DNA from: Quillaja saponaria | Lineage: Eukaryota > Streptophyta > Magnoliopsida > Fabales > Quillajaceae | DNA: 64,000 nt | Assembly: GCA_029379385.1 (NCBI GenBank) | Contig: CM055614.1 | Coordinates: forward strand, 20,999,994-21,063,993 | Direction of reading: 5' to 3' | In this document: positions 23,313 to 33,930 of the stretch, piece after piece | Layout of the letters: every line of letters begins with the position of its first letter | Numbering within the stretch: the first letter of the stretch is position 1 | Notes under the pieces: model-generated | Told to the model about the DNA's origin: nothing | Database searches by the model: none | The model's input: the letters and a program-made list of their open reading frames with translations, nothing else | Translations under genes and position numbers: made by a program

Positions 23313-23554
23313 TTTAACACAACTAACATATATTGTTGTAGACCCAGATCACCAACTAAACCCTTTAGCCAAATAGCTTCTTTCACTGCTTCAACAGTTC
23401 CCTCTGTAGTAGACAAAGTCACAAAAGTCTTTAAAGTTGGCTTCCAACTAATGGCACCTTCTGAAAGTGTAAATACATAACCCGTTAGAAATCTTCTTTT
23501 ATCAAGATCAATAGCATAATCTGAATCCATATAACTAGAGTTTGATTAAAAATC
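23309..23554 (-). pseudogene. Inverted segment of copia-2 RNase H
   Basis: Between GATTTTTAA (23309-23317) and its exact inverted copy TTAAAAATC (23546-23554) the copia reading flips strand. The minus strand reads DSDYAIDLDKRRFLTGYVF, then a SEGAISWKP and LSTTEG stretch and EAIWLKGLV, the middle of copia RNase H. The plus strand before it (KGSISDSSILDF) and after it (HERTKHIDVRFYFFRDVVS) supplies the missing sides in the original order. This is an inversion in place. Confidence 0.85.
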
Positions 23555-23879
23555 AAAAGTATCATGAGCGAACCAAGCACATTGATGTCAGATTTTACTT
23601 TTTTCGGGATGTTGTTTCTCAAAGAATTTGCTTCAATGAAGAAGATTGGCACTGTAAATAATCTAGAACATTGTTTGGACTTGATTATGTCTTATATATT
23701 CGGATATAACTCAAGAAAAGATCCGACTCCATTGGACATAAATTTTAAAGCAACCGAAATGAAGAAAAAAAATAAGATTTATTAGTAATACGGAGAATTA
23801 AGCCGATAGGCTCAATCCATAACCTGTCTCATGTTCAAATGAAAACACCTTTTAGAGTTTTGCTTGTAACAATACATTT

Positions 23880-24030
23880 ATATTGTTCTCTGACCTTTTA
23901 ATAATATTTCACGCGCTCCCACCCGTGGACATAGCTTTTTCTCAATGGAAGCTGTACCATGTAAATTCTTTTGTTATTTCTTGTTTGTGTTTTGCTATTT
24001 CGTTTTTGCTGCAACAAACCCTTTAGAAAA
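23880..24030 (+). repeat. Copia-2 3' LTR fragment
   Basis: Sequence after the polyprotein end, including ACATAGCTTTTTCTCAATGG and ACCATGTAAATTCTTTTG, has the layout of the R/U5 part of copia LTRs. The left LTR copy is missing, so limits are approximate. It ends about 110 bp before the aminoacylase start codon. Confidence 0.5.
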
Positions 24031-24120
24031 CTAAAATAAAAGAGGTCCAAAGGGTATTGTAATTGTAATTGACCATTAAAGACCAGTCCTCCTCCCAGAC
24101 AGTACAAGTTCAACTTCAGG

Positions 24121-24156
24121 ATGAACAAGAACAGACAAGATGAAGTTCGGCATTAG
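24121..24156 (+). promoter_or_regulatory. Upstream ORF overlapping the aminoacylase start
   Basis: An ATG at 24121 (context AGGATGA, A at -3) opens an 11-codon frame ending at the TAG 24154-24156. It overlaps the main ATG at 24140 in another frame. If the transcript includes it, it would reduce translation from the main start. The transcription start is unknown. Confidence 0.4.
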
Positions 24157-27100
24157 AAACACCCTCCATCTCTGCTTACCCTCTCTACTAATTCTGATCG
24201 TATTGTCAACTGAAGCTTCAGACCCATCGTCAATCATAGCGAGGTTCCAGCAGTACCTTCAAATCAACACCGCCCAGCCAAATCCAGAGTACAAGCAAGC
24301 AGCTGAATTCATCATCTCACAAGCCAAATCATTCTCCCTAGAATCACACACCATTGAATTCGTAAATGGGAAGCCATTGATTCTGCTCAAATGGCTTGGC
24401 ACCAACCCTGCCCTCCCTTCAATACTTCTTAACTCACATACTGATGTCGTTCCCGCTGAGCACCAGAAATGGACCCACCATCCTTTTGGTGCCCATATGG
24501 ACGACAATGGTAACATTTACGCTAGAGGGTCTCAGGACATGAAATGCGTTGGAATGCAGTACCTTGAAGCTATTCGCCGCTTGAAGGCTTCTGGGTTTCA
24601 ACCCCTTCGCTCCATCCACTTGTCTTTTGTCCCTGATGAGGAAATTGGTGGAAATGCTGGTGCAGGAACTTTTTCCCAATCTGAAGTTTTTAATATTTTG
24701 AATGTGGGGATAGTACTCGATGAAGGTAATTATACTAACCTGGTCAATGATTTTTCTTTTCTCTCTTGGTTTAGGTTGACAGTTGTAGAATATGTTATTG
24801 GTTATTTTCTATTTAAAATTTTCGCACTTTGTCTATTGTGTGATCTGAAACCAGGGCTGCCTTCGCCCAGTGAGAATTACAGGCCATTCTATGCGGAGAG
24901 GTCCCCATGGTGGCTTGTAATAAGGACTACCGGGGCACCGGGTCATGGGGCTAAGCTTTATGACAACACTGCCATGGAGAATCTGTTGAAAAGCATTGAA
25001 ACTATAAGAAGGTTTCGTGCTTCGCAGTTTGATTTAGTGAAGGCAGGTCTGAGGGCGGATGGCGAAGTTGTATCAGTTAATATGGTCTTTCTAAAGGCTG
25101 GCACGCCATCCCCAACTGTAAGCCAATAAATTTTGGATCTAGTCCATTGGCAACATTGTGGTTCTCCATTATTTTTCCCACTCCCTTTCTCAAAAGTTAA
25201 AAGAAAGAATCACGTGCATGAAAACTTCTATGAGCACTCTGTAAATGTCAATTTTACTAAGAACCAACTTGATCTTTAACAGCCCATCTGCTACAAAATA
25301 TCTTAGCCACTCACATTAGCAACTTAGATGATCAGTTTCAATTATCAATCATTTTTAGTAAAGATCATAATGTTTCTCTCTCATAAACAATATCATGCCC
25401 TTGAAGGTGGATTTATGATATTGTTGCTGCAGTCCAGGCTCCAGAGAGATCCTCACATGTAGAGTACTCTTTGAGGCTTGACAGTATGGACCAATGGATC
25501 ATCACTTAATTGACTGAACTGTTTTAATTATTAACAACAATCCTCTCTAAGATTGTAATTTGTTGACCAAGCAACTACCCTTCATCATCAAGTGCAGGCA
25601 TTAGAAGCTGCACTGGTGCCTTTCCCACATACTTGTGAAGAGATGTAGTTGATGGGAAGGCTTAGTTCAAGAATCATGAGGGCTAGTTCCCATCAATATA
25701 GCCATCTTAAAAAAAAATCATCTTTTCAAATTTGGTAAATTGATTCTGAAGATTCTAGAGAAAAAATTGAGTTGTTTCTGTTTCTTTACAGAGGTTCCAT
25801 TGCTTGGTTCTTCAATTATTTATAACACCTCACTTGCCTGACTTTGATCTGAGGGAGAGAGGGTGAGTCAATCGACTAGGAGATCTAGCAAGGCTGCAGC
25901 CCGTGCGGGTTATTATTTTCAAGATCCCTCTGTCTCATCTCCACCATGATCTTGATACTAATGATAGCGAGCTCAACCAGAAACAAAGAAATTATTATAA
26001 TCATTAAGAAGGTAAGGGAGGGAGAAGAAGAAAAAAAAAGTAAAGGGAAGGAGAGCACAGAAAGACAGAGAAAGAGGTCTAAACTGTATTAATTCATTTA
26101 AAATATAAGCATGGTCTATGTGTAACTTATAACCAACTTCATCTAGAGGGTTAGCTTAGCCGTATAAAGATAACAACTGAGCTAATCAGTTTGACTAATA
26201 ACTAGTTGCTTTTAGCTGGTACAGGATTCGTTCTTTTACCAACATCCATCACCTGATCTTTCGCGAAGAGTTTAAAATTGAGTAAAGAAACGTATAAATA
26301 AACTGGGAATTCTCAACTAGGTGTAAACAAAAGTTATTAGTGATTTTGAGACACTGTTATGTGTACTTCAGTATAAGAGAAACACAATGCCCTGTAACAT
26401 GAAATATAGTAGAAAAGTTAAGCTACATATGAGTTAGATGGCTCAATATGACATGCTAGTGTTACTGTATTAATGGGCACCTAAATTTCATTAAAAAAAT
26501 GATTGAATTATCTTGTTTTCTCCTTAATCTAATCATAGTTGTTTTTAATGAACATTTAGGTCTCTGTACTTTTTTTTTCAGGATTTTGTCATGAATTTGC
26601 AGCCATCTGAAGCAGAAGCTGGGTTTGATATCAGGGTCCCACCTAATGCTGATCCAGGATCATTAGAGCGACGCATTGCTGAAGAATGGGCACCTACTTC
26701 ACGCAATATGACATTCAGCGTAATACTAATAACCCTCTTCCTGAGACTTATATTTGATCCCATATTAGATGCAAGAAAACATAGCTTCTCTCTCTAATCT
26801 GTATCTCTTTTAATCTATGATTGATTTGTGTATAAATGGAAAATGTATTCAGTACTGAGCTTAAAAATGTTACTGCCTTACTCCGGTCTTATGTTCTTGT
26901 TCTTGCAATTCTTAACGAGATTATTGTTTTGTATGACCCAAAAAAATTGGGTTGTTACTGCTTTCTTGCTAAGTTCTAAAACAATATTTAATAAATGAGA
27001 CAAAGATCTTTAGTCAATAATCTAAGGTGTTAGCAAGCATGAGAAGTGTATTATTGAGAAAGATTTGATCATTATGAGATGAATGAGCCTCTTTTGCTGG

Positions 27101-28595
27101 TAAAGTTAGCTTATTCAAGACAAAGTTTGCAGTAGAACAAGTTTAACTTAAGTTAGTTGTTGCTTTCTATCATATGCCTTTCGAATGGAAGAAAAGTTAT
27201 AGATGTGCAGTGCTTGTACTGCTTTGAATGGTCTACTGTTTTCTTTTGTTTTATTTATTTTTATTCTCTTTCCAATCGTTTTGTACTTTTTAGATAACTT
27301 GAGTTATTTCTTGCTTTCTATCATATTTTTTCCCCCAGAAGAAAAGTGATAGATGTGTGCTTGTACTGCTTTGAATGGTCTACTACTGTTTTCTTTTGTG
27401 TCATATATTTTTCTTCTTTTTCCTATCAGTTTCTTCTTTTTAGATGTCTGAACAAAACTGGACAATCCACTACACTGTACGTTTCAAAAGTACTGTGGTA
27501 GTTTGATCTATATGGCTTCAAGTTGCAGTATGATACGTTGCTTTGTAGGGAGTCTGGCTACTATATAGTCAGTAAGTCATAATCAATTTGTTTGTTAAAA
27601 GCATGTCAACTTGTTACTTATTGCATTGATATGCAGAATGAATTATCATTTAGGAACTTGGGTATTTTTTATGACTTCTATGGTTAAACAAAATACCTGT
27701 ATCCAGATTCTCTGATTTGTTTTTTAGCTTGGATAGTTTAAGCAGAAGGAACCCTTGCATGATAAATTTGGGAAGCCATTCCTCACAGCAACTGATAGGT
27801 CCAATCCCTGGTGGACCCTTTTAGAAGATGCTGTCAGAAAACCTGGTGGTAAACTTGGCAAGCCAGAGATTTTTCCTGCCTCAACAGATGCTTGCTACTT
27901 CCGTGAACAAGGCATTGCAGCAATTGGCTTCTCTCCTATTGCTAATACCCCTAATCTACTACATGATCACAATGAGGTGATTACAGTATAATTTATTGTT
28001 CTATTGATTTTTTTTCCCCTAATATGCTTGACATTCTTTCCTAATTTACCACAATTTTCTTTTTCTTGTTCCTTTATTTGGTAGGGGGAGCTGATACTGT
28101 TATAAGCCTTAATGTAAGACTATCCTTGGAGATTATGAGTAATGCTATATGAACACATTTTTCTCACATAATGATAAATGCATAAGAATTTAGTGATATA
28201 TTCCTTAAAAGTGCTTGATAAGTGTGATAATTCAGATATAAGTTTATCAATCACTTTTAAAGAATTTAACACTGAATTCTAATATATTTATCTATGTGTG
28301 GGAAAGTTTGTGAAAAAGTTGTGTGCATATAGTATTAGTCTGGGATAAATAGAACAGGATTTCTACAGCTGTGTGCGACGATGAGTTTGGTTGATTTGTG
28401 TTTTCTGAAATATATATTCACATAGACAAAATTTGATTTTGCTAATTATTGTTGACTGAGCAGTCTTCATCCTTGTTGCAGTTTTTAAACCAAGATGAGT
28501 ACTTAAAAGGAATTGAAATATACGAATCAATAATTAAAGCTTTCGCGTCATTTGTTGATCCAGAAAGAGATAGAAGCTCCACAGATGAGTTATGA
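24140..28595 (+). CDS. ACY1: Aminoacylase-1-like M20 metallopeptidase, five exons
   Basis: Hydrolyses N-acyl-L-amino acids to free amino acid and carboxylate using two zinc ions. Exons by GT-AG and frame: 24140-24725, 24855-25117, 26582-26719, 27737-27976 and 28482-28595, giving 446 residues, near the usual length. Residues 1-26 look like a signal peptide (LCLPSLLILIVLS), so a secretory or ER location is likely. M20 landmarks: LLNSHTDVVP (His100, Asp102), ARGSQDMKC (Asp133), VPDEEIGG (catalytic Glu167, metal Glu168), LDEG (Glu195), GAPGHGA (His226, dimer-interface type) and LLHDHNE (metal His). All expected ligands are present and no stop interrupts the exons. The start has A at -3. The fourth acceptor was placed at GATAG/TTTAAG because it keeps frame and family similarity. 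Strongest host gene in the window. Confidence 0.93.
25118..26581 (+). other. Aminoacylase intron 2
   Basis: 1,464 bp between donor GTAAGC and acceptor TTTTTTTCAG. Holds a purine-rich stretch at about 26000-26070. No transposon terminal repeats or coding islands were recognised. Confidence 0.8.
26720..27736 (+). other. Aminoacylase intron 3
   Basis: 1,017 bp, donor GTAATA, acceptor GGATAG. It contains a direct duplication (27155-27450). The junction is supported by reading frame and family similarity rather than by a pyrimidine-rich acceptor, which is weak here. Confidence 0.7.
27155..27450 (+). repeat. Tandem duplication, about 150 bp unit, in aminoacylase intron 3
   Basis: TTGCTTTCTATCATAT ... 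AGAAAAGT(T/G)ATAGATGTG ... TGCTTGTACTGCTTTGAATG is present twice, starting near 27162 and 27312. Copies differ by a few substitutions and short indels. Confidence 0.8.
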
Positions 28596-28750
28596 GGAAG
28601 TTCCATTTCCCATTCCACATTCCCCATTAGGAGAACTGGACCCAGGCCCCCATGTCTGTTTTTGCCTCGTTGTGACATAATTGGAGTTGAGATGTATCTA
28701 CTGTATCTAAGCAAGGAAGCAAGGGAGCAAGGGACTCAACTATCAATTAC

Positions 28751-28756
28751 AATAAA
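28751..28756 (+). terminator. Candidate polyadenylation signal of the aminoacylase gene
   Basis: AATAAA about 155 bp after the stop codon. It is the first canonical hexamer in the 3' flank. The true cleavage site cannot be seen. Confidence 0.4.
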
Positions 28757-28887
28757 AAGATCTGATGGTATTATAGTAATTGCCTTAAGGTTTTCTTTTT
28801 TCTCCTCTTTTTCTTTTATGCTAAAAGCATTATAAATGTTTTCGTTATTGAACTTGCTTTCATGTGTAAAAATAAGGATATGGTAGA

Positions 28888-28912
28888 TTTTTTTTTTTTT
28901 TTTTTTTTTTTT
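28888..28912. repeat. Poly-T tract
   Basis: An unbroken run of about 25 T between the aminoacylase 3' flank and the gypsy remnant. It could be the A tail of a retroposed sequence read from the other strand, but no such sequence was recognised next to it. Confidence 0.7.
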
Positions 28913-28959
28913 AACCAAAAATACATTGACATCTGTATAGTAAAAGCACCGATGTGTAT

Positions 28960-29250
28960 GTTGCAAACCCTTGTCAAGGACTAGATTTTCTAAGGAAACA
29001 AACACAACACACACGAACACAGAGAGAAGAATATGACTTTCATTAACAAATTGGGTAATGATCTAATTACAAAGAATCACGTTTTATAGGAAACAACTGC
29101 ATGGATTAGTTCTAACAGATTTCGTAACAGTTTAACCCTTGGCTAACAGACTTAACCAATAGTAACTACTTCCTCCAACTCAGAACCAGCTCAGCAGGTT
29201 CTGATTGGCTTCCATTTCAGCTGGCATGTTGACTGTTATTAATTACCCCT
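28960..29250 (-). repeat. Gypsy LTR fragment
   Basis: Non-coding segment on the 3' side of the gypsy integrase, beginning after the purine-rich tract. The LTR borders cannot be fixed because only one copy is present. Confidence 0.4.
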
Positions 29251-29279
29251 CAAAACGACCTCGTTTATAAATTGCAACA

Positions 29280-30335
29280 ATGTTTCCCCTTGAAGACCAA
29301 GTGTGGAAATTGCTGTTGAATTTTCCTCAGCTCCTCCCAATTAGCTTGGAGTGTGACCATTGGACTAGACTCTGGGTGACTGCCCTATTGCCTTGCTGCA
29401 ATATTCTCCTTTTTAGCTCTGGCACTAGTTCAAGTTGCTTTCTTAAGCTGGGAAATGAGGAACACGGTGTATCTAGCATTCACAAGCAGTTGCAACTGAT
29501 AGGCCACTTTTCCTACTCCTTTAGTCACTATAAATGGGCCAAAGTACTTGTACTGAGCTTCAGATTATGTCTGGTTACCAAAGTACTTGTAACTGAGCTT
29601 CAGATTATGTCTGGTTACCAAAGATTATTGTCTGTATGGCTGCAACCTTAAATACACTTTGTCACCCACCTGCATCTCCTTGTCTGACCTGTGTTTATCC
29701 GCCTGTGATTTCATTCTATTTTGAGCTCTTATCAAGTGAAAATTGATCAATTGAATGACTGCTTCCCTAGCTGTCAAACTCCTATCCACTGTCTTTACCC
29801 TTGAGCCACTAGCTGGGTAAAGCAGGTGAGTAGGTGAAGCTTGACCATATACCACTTGATAAGGGTGGTCTGTATAGCACTGTGAAAGGTGCCATTATAC
29901 GAATATTCAGCTAAAGATAACTAGTTCACCCACTCTTTTGGTTGCTCCCCTGTCATGCATCTCAAATAGGTCTTTAAACACATATTAAGAACTTCACTTT
30001 GGTCGTGAGGATGATAGGCTGTGGACATTCTCAATTTTACACCCTGCATTTTCATTAGTGCCTGCCAAAATTTATTGATTAATATCTTTTCCCTGTTTGA
30101 AGTAATATTTGTAAGCATACTGCATCCATGAAAGCCTGAGCTACTGGCAGTGCTGTGAATGCCAGAGAAATGAAATGAACATATTTGCTCCCGTCTGTCA
30201 ATCACCACTAGAATTACATTCTTCCCTCCTAATTTTTGGCAATCCCTTCAGAGAGTCCATTGCCACCTCTGACCAAATTGTCTCTGGTATAGCATAAGTT
30301 GTAACAAACCTAGAGCAGCAACATTGTCATACTTA
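29280..30335 (-). pseudogene. Gypsy integrase core and C-terminal part
   Basis: The minus-strand frame 29921-30208 holds the second half of the integrase core: VIDRR (near 30205), NKFWQALMKMQGVKLRMSTA and YHPHDQSEVLN, the motif around the catalytic Glu. The frame 29625-29855 continues with the linker VVYGQASPTHLLY and the GDKVYLRLQPYRQ motif that precedes gypsy chromodomains. A frameshift separates the two, and 29280-29620 is too decayed to define a chromodomain. Confidence 0.8.
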
Positions 30336-31305
30336 GGCTGAGTTTGGTAATGTTTTATTTTAAGAGGTTGCTTTGGTAATGTTTGTTTTTAAGAGGTTGC
30401 TGTCACTTTTAAAAACCTATAACACCTAAAAATTATTTGGTTAATTTTTTTTTTTTTTACGGGTGTTTCTTCTATTCCTTTTACAAAGTCAGAGACGCTT
30501 TTAAAAGCACCATCTCAAGTAATGCTTTTAAAACCTAGCTATCATGACTTTTCAAAATTAAAAATACAAAATAATCTTATTTTTTTTAGAAAATTACAAA
30601 AATATATCTTTAATTAATTTTCCAATCATCTAATTTCTCTCCCTAAATATATCCTTAGTTAATTATGGTTATTTTTATCATTTTATACATTCACAACAGC
30701 TTATGATTTGTTTTACCAAAAATTTTGTTCATTATTTTTACTATCCATATCAATTTTTATAAAAGATTTACTAAACATGGTTAATATGACTTTTTGACAG
30801 CTATTTTTTCATAACATGAAAATCACAACAGCTCTTCAAAAGTTATAGCATTAACTTTAGACTACGTTTGGTATTTTTTTTAAGGGGGTGCTATGAATTT
30901 TTAAAAGCCACATGACCTTAAAATCGTTTGGTTAAATTTTTTTGAGGGTGTTTCTTCTAATGCTTTCAAAGTATGTACCCTAAGCAATCTTTTTAAAAAT
31001 TAGTTATGGCTTTTCAAAATTAAAAGTATAAAAATCACTTTATTAATTTTAAAAAATATCAAATATATTCTTAATTAATTCATAAACCATCTAATAAAAA
31101 TTAATCAATATTAATGACATCTATTTTTGTCATTTTATATATTCATAACAGCTTATGATTTGTTTTACTAAACATCTTGTTCATTATTATTACTACCTAC
31201 ATCAATTTTTACAAAAAATTTACCAAACAAAATTGTTGTGACTATTTGACAACGACTTTAAAGTTATAATATTTTTTATAAGTCATAAAATTACCAAACC
31301 CAGTG
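30336..31305. mobile_element. Tandem pair of PIF/Harbinger-like MITEs in the gypsy integrase
   Basis: The 970-bp insert is flanked by TTA (30333-30335 and 31306-31308). Its ends are similar inverted repeats: CTGAGTTTGGTAAT at 30338 and ATTACCAAACCCAG ending at 31303. Inside are two direct copies of one AT-rich sequence, about 30370-30866 and 30867-31303; both contain CTTATGATTTGTTTTAC and a TTTGGTA start. TTA/TAA duplication and GTTTGGT-type ends suit Tourist-like MITEs. No ORF. The gypsy frame meets correctly on both sides when one TTA is counted. Confidence 0.8.
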
Positions 31306-31349
31306 TTATATTGTTGACAAATATAGCATTGTCTTACAAACTCCACAGG
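31306..31349 (-). pseudogene. Gypsy integrase zinc-binding fragment
   Basis: A short stretch left between two insertions. It reads VEFVRQCYICQQY on the minus strand, the CC half of the gypsy HHCC integrase zinc-binding module. Confidence 0.8.
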
Positions 31350-32433
31350 CCCTGTATGGAACTGCGTTTCATCAGCAACACGGCACAACCAGAGGCCACT
31401 ATGCCATAGAGGACGCGCTACAGCACGTTTTATTTGTCGCATCCCGCAGAGCCAATGGCCTTGGCAGCGAGGGCCAAAAAGTTGAAATTTTCAAGCTTCT
31501 TTGCTGCGATGCTGTGTCATTTTTCCTTCTCCATTTTGCCCATATCCTTTTTTTATATCCCTGGCCTATACCAAATTACCCTCAGATTTTTCTCTTTATA
31601 CCCAAGTGTGTCCCTTACCTTTTGAAAAAAAATTGATAATTTGTATTTATATATACATTTTTTTATATCTGCCAACGAAAAAATATTTTTCTTCTTTTTT
31701 CCTACTTTATAAAATACCCATTCCTAACTCTCCTCAAATTCACACAACTCTCAAACTACTTCATATTCTTCAATTTTTTTTTCCTTCCTCTAAGTTGATT
31801 TTCTTTCTCAAAAACTCTCCTTTTTTAGGTATTACAATTTATTGCCGATTTTATTTAAATTGTGTTCTTTAAATGATTTTAATATATTTTGTTATTTGGT
31901 TTTGTAAAGACATTTTGGAGATTAACTTTCACTATATTCAATTTATTAAAATTGTGCTATTTTGTTTTGTACCTATATTTTGGAAATTAAATTTGTCTAT
32001 ATTTAATTTATTATCAAATTGTATTTTATTTTTATTTTTTTTTTTTTTGGAAATTATCTTTCACAATATTTAATTTTTTTTAATTATACTATTATCAAAT
32101 TGTATTTTGTTTAGTTTGGAAATTAACTGTCTCTATGTTACCTTTAAAATTATATATTTAATTTTAATTACATTTAATCTCAATTAAAAATAAAAAATGA
32201 ATAAAAATAAATTTACTTTCAATTAAAAATAAAAACTAAATAAAAATTAAAACAACTTAATCAAGAAAGACACAAAACAGTTTAAATGCCCATTTGGTAA
32301 TTTTTACACAAAACAACTTCTCAGACTATGGATTTTGGGCCATTCAAATAGACAACACTTTTGGGATAAAATGACCAGAGACTTTTTTTAACTATGGTCT
32401 CTACCTAGCCGCCATACCAAACGCACCCTTAGT
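31350..32433. mobile_element. Probable non-autonomous DNA element in the gypsy integrase
   Basis: About 1.08 kb of non-coding sequence between FVRQC-type integrase at 31345 and the upstream zinc-domain part at 32440. The right end, read on the minus strand, is GGGTGCGTTTGGTATGGC. The left end begins GGAACTGCGTTTCATCAGC, which shares TGCGTTT and spacing. A short GTAT may flank both sides. The interior is AT-rich with T tracts at 31640-32090. The terminal match is weak, so the class is open. Confidence 0.45.
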
Positions 32434-32439
32434 ATCCTT

Positions 32440-33930
32440 TTTATTTCGTTCCAATACACACTACTGGAAATCCTCTTAGTAATAGGAAGTATTCCAGAGT
32501 GAGCCCTTATGGAACTATCATGGTACTTAAGCAATTCCTACCTTAACTGCATTTCATCTACTACAACAAGCTTTCCCTTCCTTTTTAATAACCCTTGCTC
32601 CCAATAGTAGTGTTTGTGAGAGTCCTTATCTTGCTGGACTTCACAAATGATTTTGAAGCTTTTGATCAGTTTTCCAAGACTTTTTAATTATGCTTACTAG
32701 CTCAGATTGTATTGCGGTTGTAAAGATTACACACAGTTCATACTTTTCTCTTCCAGACAATGCATCAGCTACCTTGTTTGTAATCCTTTCTTATAACACA
32801 ATTCATAATCAAACCCCATCATTCTGGCTAAGAAAACCTGTTGAGCAGGGGTAATTAGCTTAGGTCTATTAAGTACTTGAGACTTTGGTGGCCAGTTCTG
32901 ATCTGGAAGTGCCTTCATATCAAATAATAGCTCCACTTCTTTAGTGCTATGATTATGACTACCATCTCCTTCCTATATGTAGATATTGCTTAATGCTTAG
33001 TAAACAAAGCCTTGATTATAAAAACTATAGGTCTGCTATTCTACATTAATAATACCCCTATTCCATTGTTGCATGCATCAGTTTCTAATATAAATATTTC
33101 ATTATAATTGGGCATAAATAATTTTTAACCTTGAAAATGTTGTTTCAACTTTTGTAAACCAACATAAATTTTCTTTCCTCAATAGTTTTCTCAATGGTCT
33201 ACCTATTGCACCATAATCCTTCAAAACTTCCTATAATACCCAATGAGACCTAGGAATCCCATCCATGCCTTCACTCCCCTTAGTACTGGCCAGGTTATCA
33301 TGTTCAATCTTTTTTAGTCCTCAGCTGCCCCATTCTGATTTGTTATATAGCCTAGATATTTCATTTCTTTTGCTTCAAATGAACACTTAGATTTCTTTAG
33401 AAATAAAGTGTGATTCCTCAGAATTTCAAATGTTATTTTTTGATGAACTAAGTGTTTCCTTAAATAAGGCCTAAATAATTCAGTCATTAGGTTTTGGAAG
33501 GTTGAAGGAGCATTAGTTAAGCCAAATTACTAAGTACTCATAATGCTTAAAATGGGTCCTGAAGATCTTTCTCAGCCATTCTAATATGGTGGTAACCACC
33601 AATTTGAAAAACACCACTGCACCATACAACTTATCTAATAATTCCTCCAAAGAACTTATCGTTTATAGTGACTTGGTTTAATTGTCTATAGTGAGCACAT
33701 ATTCTCCAAGTTCTATCTTTCTTCTTCCCTATGAGTTAGAAGATGAAGATGGACTTTACTGTTTCTAATTATCTCAAACTCAAGTATTTATTGTTTCTAA
33801 TTATCTCAAACTCAAGTATTTCTTGTACCACTTTTTCAACTATATTATTCTCTAAAGCAGGGTACCTGTATAGCCTTACATATAGTCTAATTATCAAGGG
33901 AGAAACATGTCACGTCTATATGTAGAAATG
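32440..33930 (-). pseudogene. Gypsy reverse transcriptase and RNase H remnant
   Basis: On the minus strand: YRQLNQVTINDKF (about 33680), GGYHHIRM (33590), APSTFQNLM (33505), then PYLRKHLVHQKITFEILR (about 33430-33480), KCSFEAKEMKYLGY (33370) and RGVKAWMGFLGL (33270). RNase H follows with LETDACNNGIGV (about 33090-33055), KHQALST-like and YYLI.RHFQIRTGHQSLKYL (about 32900). Next is the start of integrase (RKGKLVVVDEMQLRQELL, 32560). Where the RT catalytic Tyr/Phe-x-Asp-Asp box should be, between PYLRK and HLVHQ, roughly 18 residues are missing. Many stops. Confidence 0.82.
33764..33826. repeat. Direct repeat, 31-bp unit, two copies
   Basis: TTTCTAATTATCTCAAACTC followed by AAGTATTT(A/C)TTG occurs twice back to back. 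It lies at the truncated 5' side of the gypsy RT. Confidence 0.8.

Larger units (their letters stand above)
20896..24030 (+). mobile_element. Ty1/copia remnant copia-2, 5'-truncated
   Basis: Plus-strand copia sequence starting inside the integrase (DNG-type motif near 20905, QQNGVA near 20990). It continues through the integrase C-terminus, RT (22340-23080), RNase H (23080-23660) and part of the 3' LTR (about 23880-24030). gag, protease, the first half of integrase and the 5' LTR are absent. A 580-bp hAT-like element interrupts it at 21236 and a 228-bp segment at 23318-23545 is inverted. Much more decayed than copia-1. Confidence 0.85.
28960..33930 (-). mobile_element. Ty3/gypsy retrotransposon remnant
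   Basis: Read right to left: RT (33740-33150), RNase H (33150-32750), integrase (32650-29630), then a chromo/terminal part and an LTR-like segment with a purine-rich tract TTTTGAGGGG near 29245-29260. The order RT-RNH-INT is diagnostic of gypsy. gag and protease are missing on the right. Two insertions split the integrase: 30336-31305 and about 31350-32433. Frames are broken throughout. Confidence 0.85.

Noticed and set aside
23267..23530. A separate minus-strand copia insertion
   Set aside because: Both sides are the same plus-strand copia-2 and the order fits an inversion between short inverted repeats; no LTR or flank duplication is present.
24259..24679. Minus-strand ORFs over the aminoacylase first exon
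   Set aside because: Antisense shadows of a well-supported exon.
31434..32073. Plus-strand hydrophobic ORFs
   Set aside because: T-rich interior of the non-coding insert in gypsy; no conserved motif.
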